64,000 bases of DNA from Streptomyces sp. NBC_00775 (lineage in GTDB: Bacteria > Actinomycetota > Actinomycetes > Streptomycetales > Streptomycetaceae), in NCBI RefSeq assembly GCF_036347135.1, contig NZ_CP108938.1, positions 9,858,001 to 9,922,000 of the forward strand, read 5' to 3'. The first letter of the stretch is position 1. Every line of letters starts with the position of its first letter. The notes beneath the pieces are model-generated. The model did no database searches and had not been told where the DNA came from. It saw only the letters and a program-made list of their open reading frames with translations. The position numbers and the translations under genes are program-made. Of the stretch, positions 1 through 8,382 are shown in pieces.

Positions 1-530
1 CGCTCCCAGAAGGCCCGGCCAGCTTCGACCGCGGCTTCCGAGCGGCCGAAGAACAGGAAGAGGAAGTCCTCCAGCGTGGGGACCGGGTTCAGCGCGTAGT
101 CAGGCACCTTGGGGTCACTCGTCGGGTCCCCTCCTCGGAGGCCGGTACCGAGCAGGAGGAGCTTGCGCACCAGCTGGGGGTGGCGCAGCGTGACCTCCTG
201 AGCCTGGTAACCGCCGATCGAGAAGCCGAGCAGATCGACCTGCTCCAGCCCCAGCGCCCGGATGACTGCGGCGATGTCGTCGGCCATGTCCTCCATCCGG
301 TTACGCGGCTTGCCGGATGACGAAGCGATGCCGCGCCCGTTGAACAGGATGACCTCACGGCCTTCGGCCAGGCCGTCGGTGAGCAGCGGGTCCCAGTGGT
401 CCATCCCCCCGCGGAAATGCTGGACCAGGAAGATCGGGACGCCCGAGGGCTTGCCCCAGCGCCGGTAGGCGAACCGGTCGCCGTCGACCTCGATGTACTG
501 AGTCGGTGCGGTCACATGTGTGTCACTCAT
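1..530 (-). CDS. alpha/beta hydrolase (C-terminus outside window)
   Basis: The reading frame starts at the ATG at 530 and runs off the left edge, so 176 residues are visible. It shows an alpha/beta-hydrolase fold: a HFRGG loop near residue 38, the strand-turn FNGRG near 63, and the nucleophile elbow GFSIGG with Ser104; the acid and His lie beyond the edge. It resembles the hydrolases at 3559, 32940 and 34367 (same N-terminal VDGxxFAYR and DHWDP/DNWDP blocks), so it belongs to the locally amplified family. It is divergent from the TetR gene at 663 and shares with it a promoter region carrying two inverted repeats. Substrate unknown. Confidence 0.9.
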   Translation of the reverse strand, partial: MSDTHVTAPTQYIEVDGDRFAYRRWGKPSGVPIFLVQHFRGGMDHWDPLLTDGLAEGREVILFNGRGIASSSGKPRNRMEDMADDIAAVIRALGLEQVDLLGFSIGGYQAQEVTLRHPQLVRKLLLLGTGLRGGDPTSDPKVPDYALNPVPTLEDFLFLFFGRSEAAVEAGRAFWE

Positions 531-559
531 GGTCTGAGCCTTCCTGGAGGAGGTGAGCA

Positions 560-583
560 ATACGATGACGATCGTAATTTAAA
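560..583. promoter_or_regulatory. 24-bp operator-like inverted repeat, site 1 of 5
   Basis: Left arm ATACGATGA (560-568), 6-nt centre CGATCG, right arm TAATTTAAA (575-583). The right arm and centre match the sites at 16731, 33943, 34226 and 40481; the left arm is the least conserved. A perfect TACGAT-N4-ATCGTA repeat (561-576) overlaps it. It lies between the divergent hydrolase and TetR genes, so this TetR is the obvious candidate ligand. Binding is inference. Confidence 0.55.
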
Positions 584-597
584 AAGTCAAGCCTTTT

Positions 598-613
598 GAT
601 GTCGATCGACATC
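598..613. promoter_or_regulatory. perfect 16-bp palindrome before TetR gene
   Basis: GATGTCGATCGACATC reads the same on both strands. It lies 49 nt before the GTG start at 663 and beside the operator at 560-583, so it is a second candidate autoregulatory site in the divergent promoter. Confidence 0.55.
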
Positions 614-662
614 TATGTACGATTTGACAGTCGACCGTCAACCGAGGAAGGGGTGGCTGATC

Positions 663-1271
663 GTGCGGGTCACCAAGGCGCAGGCGGAGCGCAATCGTGC
701 CCATATCGTCGCGACAGCCGCCAGGCTGTTCCGCGAGCGCGGCTACGACGGTGTCGGTGTGGCGGAACTGATGGCAGCCGCCGGGTTCACCCATGGCGGG
801 TTCTACAAGCACTTCCGCTCCAAGGCCGACCTGATGGCCGAAGCTTCCGCAAGCGGGCTCTCGCAGACCGCGGCACGGACGGAAGGCCTGGACCCCGCCG
901 AGTTCGTCGAGCGCTACGTCTCGCGGGAGCATCGCGACGGGCGCGGTGACGGCTGCACCGTCGCGGCCCTCAGCGGCGACGCCGCCCGTCAGTCAGTGGA
1001 CATCAAAACAGAGTTCGCGGCAGGGATCGAGAACCTGCTGACGGTCCTCCAGGCCCAAAGTGATGCGCCAGGGGATGCGGACCAGGGCGCAGCCCGCGCC
1101 ATGGTGATCGACATGCTCGCCCATTCGGTCGGCGCGGTCATGTTGTCGCGGGCGTGCCCGGACGGTTCTCCGCTGGCGGACGAAATCCTCGATGTCTGCC
1201 GCAAGGGAATTCTCGCGTCACTGACGCACGGCAACAGCGACCAGTCGGAGGCGCGGGGCCCGGGAGCCTGA
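663..1271 (+). CDS. TetR family regulator (GC-motif C-terminal type)
   Basis: This 202-residue protein has an N-terminal helix-turn-helix (about residues 8-52; RGYDGVGVAELM, then FYKHFRSK) and a ligand domain with the signature EHRDGRGDGC. The same signature is found in the TetRs at 13662, 24375, 25090 and 35240. The GTG at 663 was chosen because GAGGAAGGGG precedes it at good spacing and the N-terminus then matches relatives; an ATG at 615 would add 16 unconserved residues. It probably represses the divergent hydrolase and itself through the repeats at 560-613, and perhaps the other copies of that site. Confidence 0.9.
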   Translation: MRVTKAQAERNRAHIVATAARLFRERGYDGVGVAELMAAAGFTHGGFYKHFRSKADLMAEASASGLSQTAARTEGLDPAEFVERYVSREHRDGRGDGCTVAALSGDAARQSVDIKTEFAAGIENLLTVLQAQSDAPGDADQGAARAMVIDMLAHSVGAVMLSRACPDGSPLADEILDVCRKGILASLTHGNSDQSEARGPGA

Positions 1272-1361
1272 CCGCAGCCGACCGATGCGACCCAATCACG
1301 CGATGGTCGGATAGTGACGCAAAGTGGCTGCGGTTCCGAGCCGTTGATGAGGCGGGGAGAC

Positions 1362-1417
1362 GCGGCCGTTCTTCACGCTTCGAGATGTCGAGTAACGAAG
1401 TGCGAGAGAACGGCCGC
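1362..1417. repeat. inverted repeat, possible terminator
   Basis: GCGGCCGTTCT (1362-1372) pairs perfectly with AGAACGGCCGC (1407-1417), and an inner CTTCG/CGAAG pair (1378-1382/1396-1400) extends the stem; a TTT follows. It lies about 90 nt after the TetR stop, so it could be a terminator or an end of a lost mobile element. The rest of 1272-1520 shows no gene. Confidence 0.4.
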
Positions 1418-1459
1418 TTTAGTGAGTGTCCCCGTCGAGGTGTCCAGAGGTGAGGCGTT

Positions 1460-1475
1460 GGGGTTGCTGTCCCGC
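1460..1475. repeat. 16-mer also present at 33991
   Basis: GGGGTTGCTGTCCCGC occurs here and, identical, at 33991-34006, both in non-coding DNA. Flanks differ. It may be a scrap of a common element or chance. Confidence 0.35.
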
Positions 1476-1520
1476 TTTCGGCTCGCTACGACTCCCACTA
1501 CGCCCGCGCGGGCGCGCTGG

Positions 1521-1691
1521 TCAGGGCCGGGTGGAGGTGTCGATGGCGGCCGAGCATCGGCCTGGACGCGGCGCAATGCACGCGGCCCTGGAGCAGGGCT
1601 GGATGGTCTTGCCGGGTTGCGCGGCGCGGATCGCGGCGGCGTACCCGCTGGGGCAGGCGCCGAAGGCGACGTCTTCGTCATGCGTGCTCAT
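1521..1691 (-). pseudogene. short relic resembling the N-terminus of a lipoamide-dehydrogenase-type flavoprotein
   Basis: This is a 56-codon frame with a GGGGG ribosome site 7 nt before its ATG. Residues 9-27 (VAFGACPSGYAAAIRAAQP) resemble the FAD-binding start of lipoamide dehydrogenase-like proteins (usual form GxGxGGYxAAIRAAQLG), but the glycines are degraded and the frame ends after 56 residues, where a normal protein has about 460. It lies just downstream of the TetR gene at 1742 on the same strand. It could also be a chance small ORF. Confidence 0.3.
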
Positions 1692-1741
1692 GAGGTGCCC
1701 CCTTTCCCGGGTGTTCGATGGTTGGCTCGTGGAGCGAGTGG

Positions 1742-2365
1742 TCATGCGGCGCGGTGGTGGGGCGCCAGGGTGGCGTGGATCTGGTCGCGGATGTCGGCGA
1801 TGACGGCTTCGTCGCTGCGGTGCAGGTACACGGTGGCGGTGGTGCTGAGGTGGATGATCGCGGTGATCACCCGCGCCAGCGTTGCCGCGTCGGCGGGTCC
1901 GATGTGGTCGTCCTGGGTGAGCAGGCCGGTGACGCCGTCCTCGAGGCGGCCGGCAAGGGCGAGACCCGCATTCCGGTAGGGCTCGACCGGGGTGCCGAAG
2001 ACGAGCTCGTGCAGGTATGTGCGGCCGTTCTCGATGTGCTCCCTCACGCACTCCACCACGGGACGGATGAGAGCGACGACAGGCTCCAGCGCGCCCTGTC
2101 CGGCGGCGGCGTTCGCGGCGGCGAGGCCGTCGTCGATGGCGGCGGCGAACTTCTCGTTCTGCACCATGATCAGCAACTCGGCCTTCGTGGACGCGTACAG
2201 GTAGAGCGTCCCGATCGCGACATCCGCTCGGTTGGCGATCTGCTGCGTCGTGACCCCGTCGACGCCGTGTTCGGCGAACAACTCGCGGGCTGCGGTCATG
2301 ATGCGCTCGCGCTTGGCCTGTTTGGCCAGCTCGCGGCGCCCGATCGGCATGTGACCGCTTCCCAT
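1742..2365 (-). CDS. TetR family regulator, paralogue of the one at 7643
   Basis: This 207-residue protein has an N-terminal helix-turn-helix (VDGVTTQQIANRADV, then LYLYASTK) and an alpha-helical C-terminal domain. The start at 2365 is set by GGGAGG six nt upstream; the frame is open to 2383. It is alignable over its whole length with the TetR at 7643 (RRE, TTQQIA, LFLYA/LYLYA, NGRTYL). It is divergent from the MDR-hydrolase-EthD operon that starts at 2514, which it probably controls through the twin sites at 2390-2416. Confidence 0.9.
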   Translation of the reverse strand: MGSGHMPIGRRELAKQAKRERIMTAARELFAEHGVDGVTTQQIANRADVAIGTLYLYASTKAELLIMVQNEKFAAAIDDGLAAANAAAGQGALEPVVALIRPVVECVREHIENGRTYLHELVFGTPVEPYRNAGLALAGRLEDGVTGLLTQDDHIGPADAATLARVITAIIHLSTTATVYLHRSDEAVIADIRDQIHATLAPHHRAA

Positions 2366-2389
2366 GGGGACCTCCCTTGACAAGAATTC

Positions 2390-2416
2390 TGAGTGGACTC
2401 ATAGTTGAGTGTACTC
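2390..2416. promoter_or_regulatory. tandem short inverted repeats (GAGT-N2-ACTC twice)
   Basis: TGAGT-GG-ACTCA (2390-2401) and GAGT-GT-ACTC (2407-2416) are centred 16 bp apart, in the 148-bp region between the TetR gene (start 2365) and the oxidoreductase (start 2514). Two near-identical dyads in a divergent promoter are typical of a TetR operator. Binding is inference. Confidence 0.55.
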
Positions 2417-2513
2417 GGATTGATTGAGCGGGGCGAGGCCCCGGATGTCGCGCCGGGTTGTCGGTCCAGTCTCAGGCCTGGATAAATAGGACAAATATTA
2501 GGAGTGGCGCCCC

Positions 2514-3509
2514 ATGAGAGCGTTCGTCGTCACCAAGTACAAGGAGCCGCTGCAGGAGGCGGAAGTCCCCGAGCCCACCGTGGGGGAGCACGACGTGCTG
2601 GTCCGGGTGGAGGCCGCCGGGCTGAACCCGCTGGACGAGAAGATCCGCGCCGGTGAGTTCAAGCAGGTCCTGCCCTACAAGCTGCCACTGATCCTGGGCA
2701 ACGACGTCGCGGGCACCGTCATCAGCGTCGGGACGGCGGTTCGCGGCTTCAAGCCCGGAGACGAGGTCTACGCCCGGCCCGCCCAGGACCGCATCGGCAC
2801 GTTCGCCGAGCGCATCGCCGTCGCGGAGGGCGACGTGGCGCTCAAGCCCGCCTCGATCAGCATGAATGAGGCCGGCTCGCTGCCGCTGGTGGCGCTCACG
2901 GCGTGGCAGGCGCTGGTGGAGCGCGGGAAGGTGCGGCCCGGGCAGAAGGTTCTCATCCACGCCGGCGCCGGCGGGGTCGGTTCGATCGCGATCCAGCTCG
3001 CCGCGCACCTCGGTGCGAGCGTCGCCACGACCGCCGGCGGTTCCAACGCGCACTTTGTGCGCGCGCTCGGCGCGGACACGGTGATCGATTACCGCACCCA
3101 GGACTTCGAGCAGCTCCTGACCGGCTACGACCTGGTGTTGGACGGCATTGGTGGTGAGAATCTCGAGAAGTCCCTGCGGGTGCTCAAGCCCGGCGGCAAG
3201 GCCATCGGGATCGCCGGTCCCCCGGACCCCGCGTTCGCCCGCGAGGCCGGCCTGAACCCGCTGCTGCGCCTGGCGGTCGCAGGTCTGAGCCGCAAGATCC
3301 GCAAGCAGGCGAAGAAGCTCGGCGTGACGTACGAGTTCCTGCTCATGCGCGCCAGCGGCGACCAGCTCCGCCAGATCACCACCCTCATCGACCAGGGCGT
3401 GGTGCGCCCGGTCGTGGGAAAGGTGGTCCGCTTCGACGAGACCCCGCAGGCGCTGCAGGCCCTGTCCCAGGGCGGCATCCGCGGCAAGGCCGTCATCGGC
3501 AACAGCTGA
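2514..3509 (+). CDS. NADP-dependent MDR oxidoreductase (quinone-reductase type)
   Basis: At 331 residues it is the normal length for zinc-free medium-chain reductases. The GroES-like domain covers about residues 1-120 and the Rossmann domain follows, with GAGGVG at 151-156. No zinc-binding cysteines are seen, so an enone or quinone reductase role using NADPH is likely. GGAG lies about 10 nt upstream of the ATG (gaGTGG-CGCC spacing). It is first in an apparent operon with the hydrolase (3559), the broken EthD gene (4459) and the enoyl-CoA hydratase-like gene (5401). Close relative of the protein at 11969 and source family of the fragment at 17627. Confidence 0.93.
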   Translation: MRAFVVTKYKEPLQEAEVPEPTVGEHDVLVRVEAAGLNPLDEKIRAGEFKQVLPYKLPLILGNDVAGTVISVGTAVRGFKPGDEVYARPAQDRIGTFAERIAVAEGDVALKPASISMNEAGSLPLVALTAWQALVERGKVRPGQKVLIHAGAGGVGSIAIQLAAHLGASVATTAGGSNAHFVRALGADTVIDYRTQDFEQLLTGYDLVLDGIGGENLEKSLRVLKPGGKAIGIAGPPDPAFAREAGLNPLLRLAVAGLSRKIRKQAKKLGVTYEFLLMRASGDQLRQITTLIDQGVVRPVVGKVVRFDETPQALQALSQGGIRGKAVIGNS

Positions 3510-3558
3510 CCCGCCGCAACCGCGACGGGCGACACACAGCACACGAGGAGAATCCGTC

Positions 3559-4425
3559 ATGAGCAGCACCGGCACCCCGAACGAAGCCGTCATCACCTCC
3601 TACGCGAAGGCCCCGGCCCGCACCGTCAGCGCCGGCGGCGTCACCTACGCCTACCGCGAGCTGGGACCGAAGGGCGGCATCCCCGTCGTCTTCTTCGTCC
3701 ACCTCGCCGCGACCCTGGACAACTGGGACCCCCGCATCGTCGACCCCGTCGCGAAGGGCCGTCACGTGATCGCCTTCGACAACCGCGGTGTCGGAGCGTC
3801 CACCGGCCGGGTGCCGGACAGTGTCGAGGCGATGGCCGACGACGCCTACACCTTCATCAAGGCGCTCGGGTACGACAAGATCGACGTCTTCTCCTTCTCC
3901 CTCGGCGGCATGGTCGCCCAGGCCCTGGTGGTGAAGCACCCCGAGCTCGTCCGCAAGCTCGTCCTCACCGGCACCGGGCCCAAGGGCGGCAAGGACATCG
4001 ACAAGGTCGCCGGAACCACCTACTGGGACATCCTGCGCGCCACCTTGACCCGCTCGGACCCCAAGGAGTTCCTGTTCTTCAACCGCAACGCCACCGGCAA
4101 GGCCGCCGGGCGCGCGTTCGTCGACCGGCTCAAGGAGCGCACCGTCGACCGCGACGCGGAGATCAAGGTCAAGGCGTTCCAGACACAGCTGAAGGCGATC
4201 AAGAAGTGGGGGCGCTCCGCCCCCGACAACCTGTCGTCGATCATGCAGCCCACCCTGATCGCCAACGGCGACAACGACCGTATGGTGCCGTCGGTCCTGT
4301 CGGAGGACCTGCACCGGCGCATCAAGGACAGCCAGGTGATCATCTACCCCGACTCCGGGCACGGCGGCATCTTCCAGTACCACGACGAGTTCGCCCCCGT
4401 GGCGGTCGAGTTCCTCGCCCGATGA
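3559..4425 (+). CDS. alpha/beta hydrolase
   Basis: This is a 288-residue serine hydrolase. Visible elements are the FFVHLA oxyanion loop (about 45-50), FDNRGVG (73-79), the nucleophile elbow FSFSLGG with Ser114, an acid in NGDNDRMVP, and the His in GHGGIFQYH near the C-terminus. There is no signal peptide. The start follows GAGGAG at good spacing, 49 nt after the MDR stop, so the two are probably cotranscribed. Very similar to the hydrolases at 32940 and 34367. Substrate unknown; ester or lactone hydrolysis after reduction by the MDR is inference. Confidence 0.93.
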   Translation: MSSTGTPNEAVITSYAKAPARTVSAGGVTYAYRELGPKGGIPVVFFVHLAATLDNWDPRIVDPVAKGRHVIAFDNRGVGASTGRVPDSVEAMADDAYTFIKALGYDKIDVFSFSLGGMVAQALVVKHPELVRKLVLTGTGPKGGKDIDKVAGTTYWDILRATLTRSDPKEFLFFNRNATGKAAGRAFVDRLKERTVDRDAEIKVKAFQTQLKAIKKWGRSAPDNLSSIMQPTLIANGDNDRMVPSVLSEDLHRRIKDSQVIIYPDSGHGGIFQYHDEFAPVAVEFLAR

Positions 4426-4458
4426 CAACCGCCTGACCAGGAAGAGAAGGGCAACACC

Positions 4459-5362
4459 ATGAGCACGTCACCGGCCGTCGCACCCCTGGAAGTGAAGAAG
4501 CACCTCACCTCCTCGATCCTGCTGTGGGTGCGGGCCGATCAGCCCCGCCAGACCGGCATGGACCACTGGAAGGGCCCGCACTCCGGGATCATCTCCGCCA
4601 CCCCGGGCCTGGAGGAGTACCGGAGATCCACCTCGCCGAGCACAACCCGGGCCGGTGGCCGGCCACCGACGGGGTCCAGACCGCGATCCCCGCAGACCGG
4701 AAGATCGACGGCGTCGCGGAAGTCACCTTCCAATCGGCGCTTGCACCCCTGAAAGGGCGCAAGCAGACGAAGCTGGCCTACGCCGACGAGATCAACGTGT
4801 TCCGCCGCACCCTGCTCTACGCCGGCCCGCCGAACTCATCCCGCTGGTACGACGTCGCAGGCCCCGGACAGACGGTCGGTGCCCGCACCCTCGTCTACCT
4901 GCGCCGCAGAGACGGCGTCGGCGTCGGCGCCGGCACCTTCCGGAAGTTCGTCAACGAGCAGCTCCCTCCCGCGCTCGCCGGCACCGGAGTGCTGAAGGAA
5001 CTGCGCACGCAGACGTTCCTGCCCTGGATCGAAAAGCTCTGGGACACCCCGGACGTCGCCCACGACAACCCCCACGACCAGCGCTTCCACACCTCCCTCA
5101 GCCTCGGGTTCACCGACACCGCAGCACGGGACGCCTTCTTCACCGGCCAGGTGATCCAGGACCTGTCCGACCGGCTGGCACCGCAGGTCTCCGCGATCCA
5201 CGCCTACGACGTCACCGCCGCGCTCACCTACGTCAAGAACGGCGCCATCCTCCCGCACTACGAGGAGCGAGCGGCGCGGGCGAGAAGCGGACCGCCGGAT
5301 CTGCTCAGCAATTCATCCGCCCCACGCTTCCCGGCCCTCCTCGCGCCCCCGTCGCCGTCTGA
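4459..5362 (+). pseudogene. EthD/dimeric-barrel type protein, broken by two -1 frameshifts
   Basis: The frame from the ATG at 4459 encodes an N-terminal EthD-like block (SSILLWVRADQPRQTG, then GPHSGIISATPGLEEYR). Near 4623 sense moves to the -1 frame (EIHLAEHNPGRWPATDG onward); restoring one C after CGG gives continuous YRQIHLAEH. A second -1 shift near 5265-5275 is needed to reach the natural-looking tail (GEKRTAGSAQQFIRPTLPG) and the stop at 5362, 38 nt before the next gene. A ferredoxin-like second half (FHTSLSLGFTD) follows the first. Either a true pseudogene or two assembly errors. EthD-type proteins are small dimeric barrels in catabolic operons. Confidence 0.7.
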
Positions 5363-5400
5363 CACCCATCACGCATCCGATTCCGTATCCGGAGCCAGCC

Positions 5401-6231
5401 ATGAGCGAGCACAGCACCATCCACTACGAGCGCACCTCACCGCAGATCGCGAAGATCACCTTCGCCAACCCGCCCGTCAACCTCATCGCCGGCGAGACCG
5501 TCCTGCGCCTCATCGAGATCGTCGAAGAACTGGCCACCGACCCGGCCATCCAGGTCGTGCTGTTCGACAGCGCCACCCCCGACTTCTTCTACAACCACTT
5601 CGACCTGGCCGCCGCCGCCGACTTCCCCGCCCCCGAGGACCCGGACGCGGTGCCGGCATGGACGAATCTGGTCCTGGAACTCTCCAGGGCGCCGTACATC
5701 ACCATCGCGGCCATCCGGGGACGCACCCGCGGCGGCGGGAACGAGCTCGCCCTCGCCCTCGATCTGCGCTACGCCAGTCGGGAGAAAGCGATCTTCGGAC
5801 AGCCCGAGGTCGGCAGCGGACTGCTGCCCGGCGGTGGCGGCACCGAACGCCTCCCTCGCGCCATCGGACGCGACCGCGCCCTGGAAGCCATCCTCACCAG
5901 CGACGACTACGACGCCGACACCGCCGAGCGCTGGGGCTGGGTCACCCGTGCCCTCCCCGACAGCGAACTCGACGCCTTCGTCGGCACCGTCGCCGCCCGG
6001 CTCGCCTCCTTCGACCGCACCTCACTCGCCTCGGCCAAAGCCCAGATCAACCGGGCGTCCCTGCCCCCGGACGCGGACCTGGTCGCCGCGTACGGCGAGT
6101 TCACCCACTCCCTCACCCTCCCCGGTTTCCTCACCCGGGCCGCAGGCACGCAGGCCGTCGCCGAACAGGCCGGCATCGACTTCGAATACCGTCTCGGGCA
6201 CCACATCGGCGTCGCCAACCAGCAACGCTGA
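5401..6231 (+). CDS. enoyl-CoA hydratase/isomerase family protein
   Basis: This 276-residue crotonase-fold protein has the first oxyanion segment around FDSATPDFFYNHFDL and the second at AAIRGRTRGGGNELALALD, followed by the helix KAIFGQPEVGSGLLPGGGGTERL. The usual first catalytic Glu region reads FGQPEV, as in typical hydratases, although the CoA substrate cannot be told. It is the last clear member of the operon that starts at 2514. Start ATG at 5401 follows CCGGAGCC at suitable spacing. Confidence 0.88.
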   Translation: MSEHSTIHYERTSPQIAKITFANPPVNLIAGETVLRLIEIVEELATDPAIQVVLFDSATPDFFYNHFDLAAAADFPAPEDPDAVPAWTNLVLELSRAPYITIAAIRGRTRGGGNELALALDLRYASREKAIFGQPEVGSGLLPGGGGTERLPRAIGRDRALEAILTSDDYDADTAERWGWVTRALPDSELDAFVGTVAARLASFDRTSLASAKAQINRASLPPDADLVAAYGEFTHSLTLPGFLTRAAGTQAVAEQAGIDFEYRLGHHIGVANQQR

Positions 6232-6295
6232 TACCCGGCAGGAAGCGAGCACGTACGCAGCGGATGCCGCGCGTGCCCGACGGGGGAGGGGAACA

Positions 6296-6636
6296 ATGGC
6301 GCGAAGCTCGGTCACCGCCGAGGACGACCGACGGATCTGCGCTGCTGCGGACGCGGTGCGGTGTTCGGCGTCGTCCGTACCCTGGTCGACCGGCGCCCCG
6401 GCATCGCCGGCGCATTCGAGCGCGTCGGCGCCCGCGTCGGGGCACAGGCCGACTGGCCAGGGCTCACCATCCAGTGGTGCGGCCTGTACGCCGACAGGGC
6501 TGCGGGTGGTGTCGGGGAAGTGCCCTGGCGGTCGCCGGGCGAACTGCACCGGATGATGCTCGACGAAGCGCTCGCCGGGCATGGCCTGTCCGAGTTTCAC
6601 CGACACCGACACCGAAAACGAAACCGACCGGGGTGA
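6296..6636 (+). pseudogene. unrecognised small gene with a -1 frameshift
   Basis: A strong ribosome site (GGGGGAGGGG) precedes the ATG at 6296, which opens MARSSVTAEDDRRICAAADA. Near 6355 the protein-like reading moves one frame back (VFGVVRTLVDRRPGIAGAF, then ADWPGLTIQWCGLYAD), and it ends at 6636 after a low-complexity CACCGA tract. It lies 64 nt after the enoyl-CoA hydratase gene, so it was probably the last gene of that operon. No family recognised. Confidence 0.4.
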
Positions 6637-6759
6637 ACTCGCGGCACCTGGCACCACCTGCGCCCGTGGCCCGACAGCCGCGATGCCGGCAAACCGTTCG
6701 AACCTCATGGATCACGCGGTCCCGACGTCAGGAGATCACATCGGGACCGAAGGACAAGC

Positions 6760-7473
6760 TCAGGCGTTCGTGCTGCGCAGGTCAGGGTAGAGCGCCTCGA
6801 CCGGGCCGCTCAGAGCCGCCTTGACCCCCTGGGTCAACTCGTCGGCCAGAACCTCGTACTCGCCGGCCTCGACCGCGTCGTAGACCGTCGTCACCAGCTG
6901 TGTCGGCAGCATCTTGGGTCCGTCGGCGTGCGCGGCCATCCGGGTGTCTACGTAGCCCATGTGCACACCCGTCACGTGGACGCCCATGGGTGCGAGCTCG
7001 ATACGCAGCGAGTTGGTGGCCGACCACAGTGCGGCCTTGGACGCGCTGTAGACGCCGCCGAAGGCGTACCAGCTGGCAACGGAGTGCACGTCGACGAGGA
7101 TCGACCCCTGCTTGGCGGCGAGGATCGGTGCGAAGGCGCGGGCAAGGAGGACCGGTCCGAAGAAGTTCGTCTCCATGTTCGCCCGGATGTCCGCCTCGGA
7201 GACGTCCAGCAGACTCGCGCTCGGCGGGGTGGCGCCCGCGTTGTTGACGAGCACGGTGACGTCCGCCGCGGCGGAGACGGCCCCGGCGATCGACGCGCGG
7301 TCGGTGACGTCAAGGGCCAGGGGGACGATGCGCTCGTCGTCCCAGGCGCGGGGGGAACGGGCGGTGGCGTAGACCTTGGCGGCGCCGCGAGCCAGGGCCT
7401 CGTGGACGAAGTGGGTGCCAATACCGCCATTGGCGCCGGTGACGAGGACGACTGCTTCATCGAGGGAGGGCAT
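6760..7473 (-). CDS. SDR family oxidoreductase
   Basis: This 237-residue short-chain dehydrogenase has the cofactor motif TGANGGIG near residue 12, NNAG near 89 and the catalytic pair in YSASK. The start at 7473 is chosen for GAAGGA upstream and because the Rossmann strand begins right after it. The frame stays open upstream to 7794 but without family sequence. It is divergent from the TetR gene at 7643, with a perfect palindrome between. Related to the SDR at 39759 (shared tail ...ALYPxL and ALDIT/ALDVTD block). Confidence 0.92.
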   Translation of the reverse strand: MPSLDEAVVLVTGANGGIGTHFVHEALARGAAKVYATARSPRAWDDERIVPLALDVTDRASIAGAVSAAADVTVLVNNAGATPPSASLLDVSEADIRANMETNFFGPVLLARAFAPILAAKQGSILVDVHSVASWYAFGGVYSASKAALWSATNSLRIELAPMGVHVTGVHMGYVDTRMAAHADGPKMLPTQLVTTVYDAVEAGEYEVLADELTQGVKAALSGPVEALYPDLRSTNA

Positions 7474-7603
7474 GGGTGTTCCTTCGTTCCAGGGGGATGT
7501 GAAGTGCGTGGCTCTGCACGGATGGAGCGATGACTCCTCGCCCTGCCGTGGGAGAATGAGCACAGCCATATTCGAGCCCACACGGTAGCGACTGTAATCA
7601 TAA

Positions 7604-7617
7604 CTGACTGCAGTCAG
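7604..7617. promoter_or_regulatory. perfect 14-bp palindrome, candidate TetR operator
   Basis: CTGACTGCAGTCAG lies between the SDR (start 7473) and TetR (start 7643) genes, 26 nt before the TetR start. A related half-site GACTGTAATCA precedes it at about 7590. Likely operator of this TetR; inference. Confidence 0.6.
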
Positions 7618-7642
7618 AATAGTATTCCTGGAGGACACCGCC

Positions 7643-8245
7643 ATGTCTGTCGCCCCCCGGCCGGTCGGACGGCGCGAGCGGAACAAGCAGGAGAAATTCG
7701 ACCGCATCGTCGCTGCCGCCACTGATCTGTTCGCCGAACACGGCATCGATGAGGTCACGACCCAGCAGATCGCCGACAAGGCCGACATCGGCACCGGGAC
7801 CCTGTTCCTCTATGCCAAGACCAAGGGCGAACTCCTCCTGCTCGTGCAGAACGCCAAGTACGCCGAAGCGCTCGAGGAGGGCCGGGCAGACGCCGAGACC
7901 GTCCCGGGCGTGCTGGACGCGGTGCTGGCGATCGTCCGGCCGATCGTGGAGTGCAACCGCACCCAGATCGACAACGGACGTACCTACCTGCGAGAGATGG
8001 TCTTCGGCGACCCTGAGGAGCCCCGGCACAGCGCGGCACTCGCCATCGTCGCGCAGGCCGAGGAGGCCATCGCCGCCGTGCTACGCCGAGACGAGCGGGT
8101 CACGGAAAGCGACGCCGCGACGCTGGCACACATCGTGTCCGCCGTGATGTTCCTCAGCACGGCGGCGAGCGTGAACATCGGCTTGAGCGTCGAGGAGATC
8201 GTGCAGGACATCCGGAGGCAGGTCGACGTCCTGCTGCCTCGCTGA
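7643..8245 (+). CDS. TetR family regulator, paralogue of the one at 1742
   Basis: This 200-residue protein has a helix-turn-helix around residues 18-60 (IDEVTTQQIADKADIGTG, then LFLYAKTK) and a helical effector domain. A ribosome site TGGAGGA precedes the ATG. It matches the TetR at 1742 along its length and has the same layout, divergent from an oxidoreductase gene, which suggests a duplicated regulator-reductase module. Predicted to control the SDR at 6760 and itself through the palindrome at 7604. Confidence 0.92.
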   Translation: MSVAPRPVGRRERNKQEKFDRIVAAATDLFAEHGIDEVTTQQIADKADIGTGTLFLYAKTKGELLLLVQNAKYAEALEEGRADAETVPGVLDAVLAIVRPIVECNRTQIDNGRTYLREMVFGDPEEPRHSAALAIVAQAEEAIAAVLRRDERVTESDAATLAHIVSAVMFLSTAASVNIGLSVEEIVQDIRRQVDVLLPR

Positions 8246-8382
8246 AGCGCGGCCAGCCTCAGGCTCAGGCGATCATCAGGGTGGTCTTCGGCTGCGGTAT
8301 GGCTCTGATCCCGACCGCCGCGACCGTGCGGCGGCTGTGGTTCGATCGGCGGGAGTTCACCGCACCCGAATCTCGCCGGCGT

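Noticed and set aside
1314..1979. Plus-strand frame over 1314-1979 as a gene
   Set aside because: No ribosome site, mostly antisense to the TetR at 1742; low-complexity Arg/Ala composition.
5400..6824. Very long open frame from 4524 to 6824 on the plus strand
   Set aside because: Only its first part carries EthD-like sequence; the rest is the +1 shadow of the enoyl-CoA hydratase gene, rich in Arg and Pro as shadows of GC-rich genes are.
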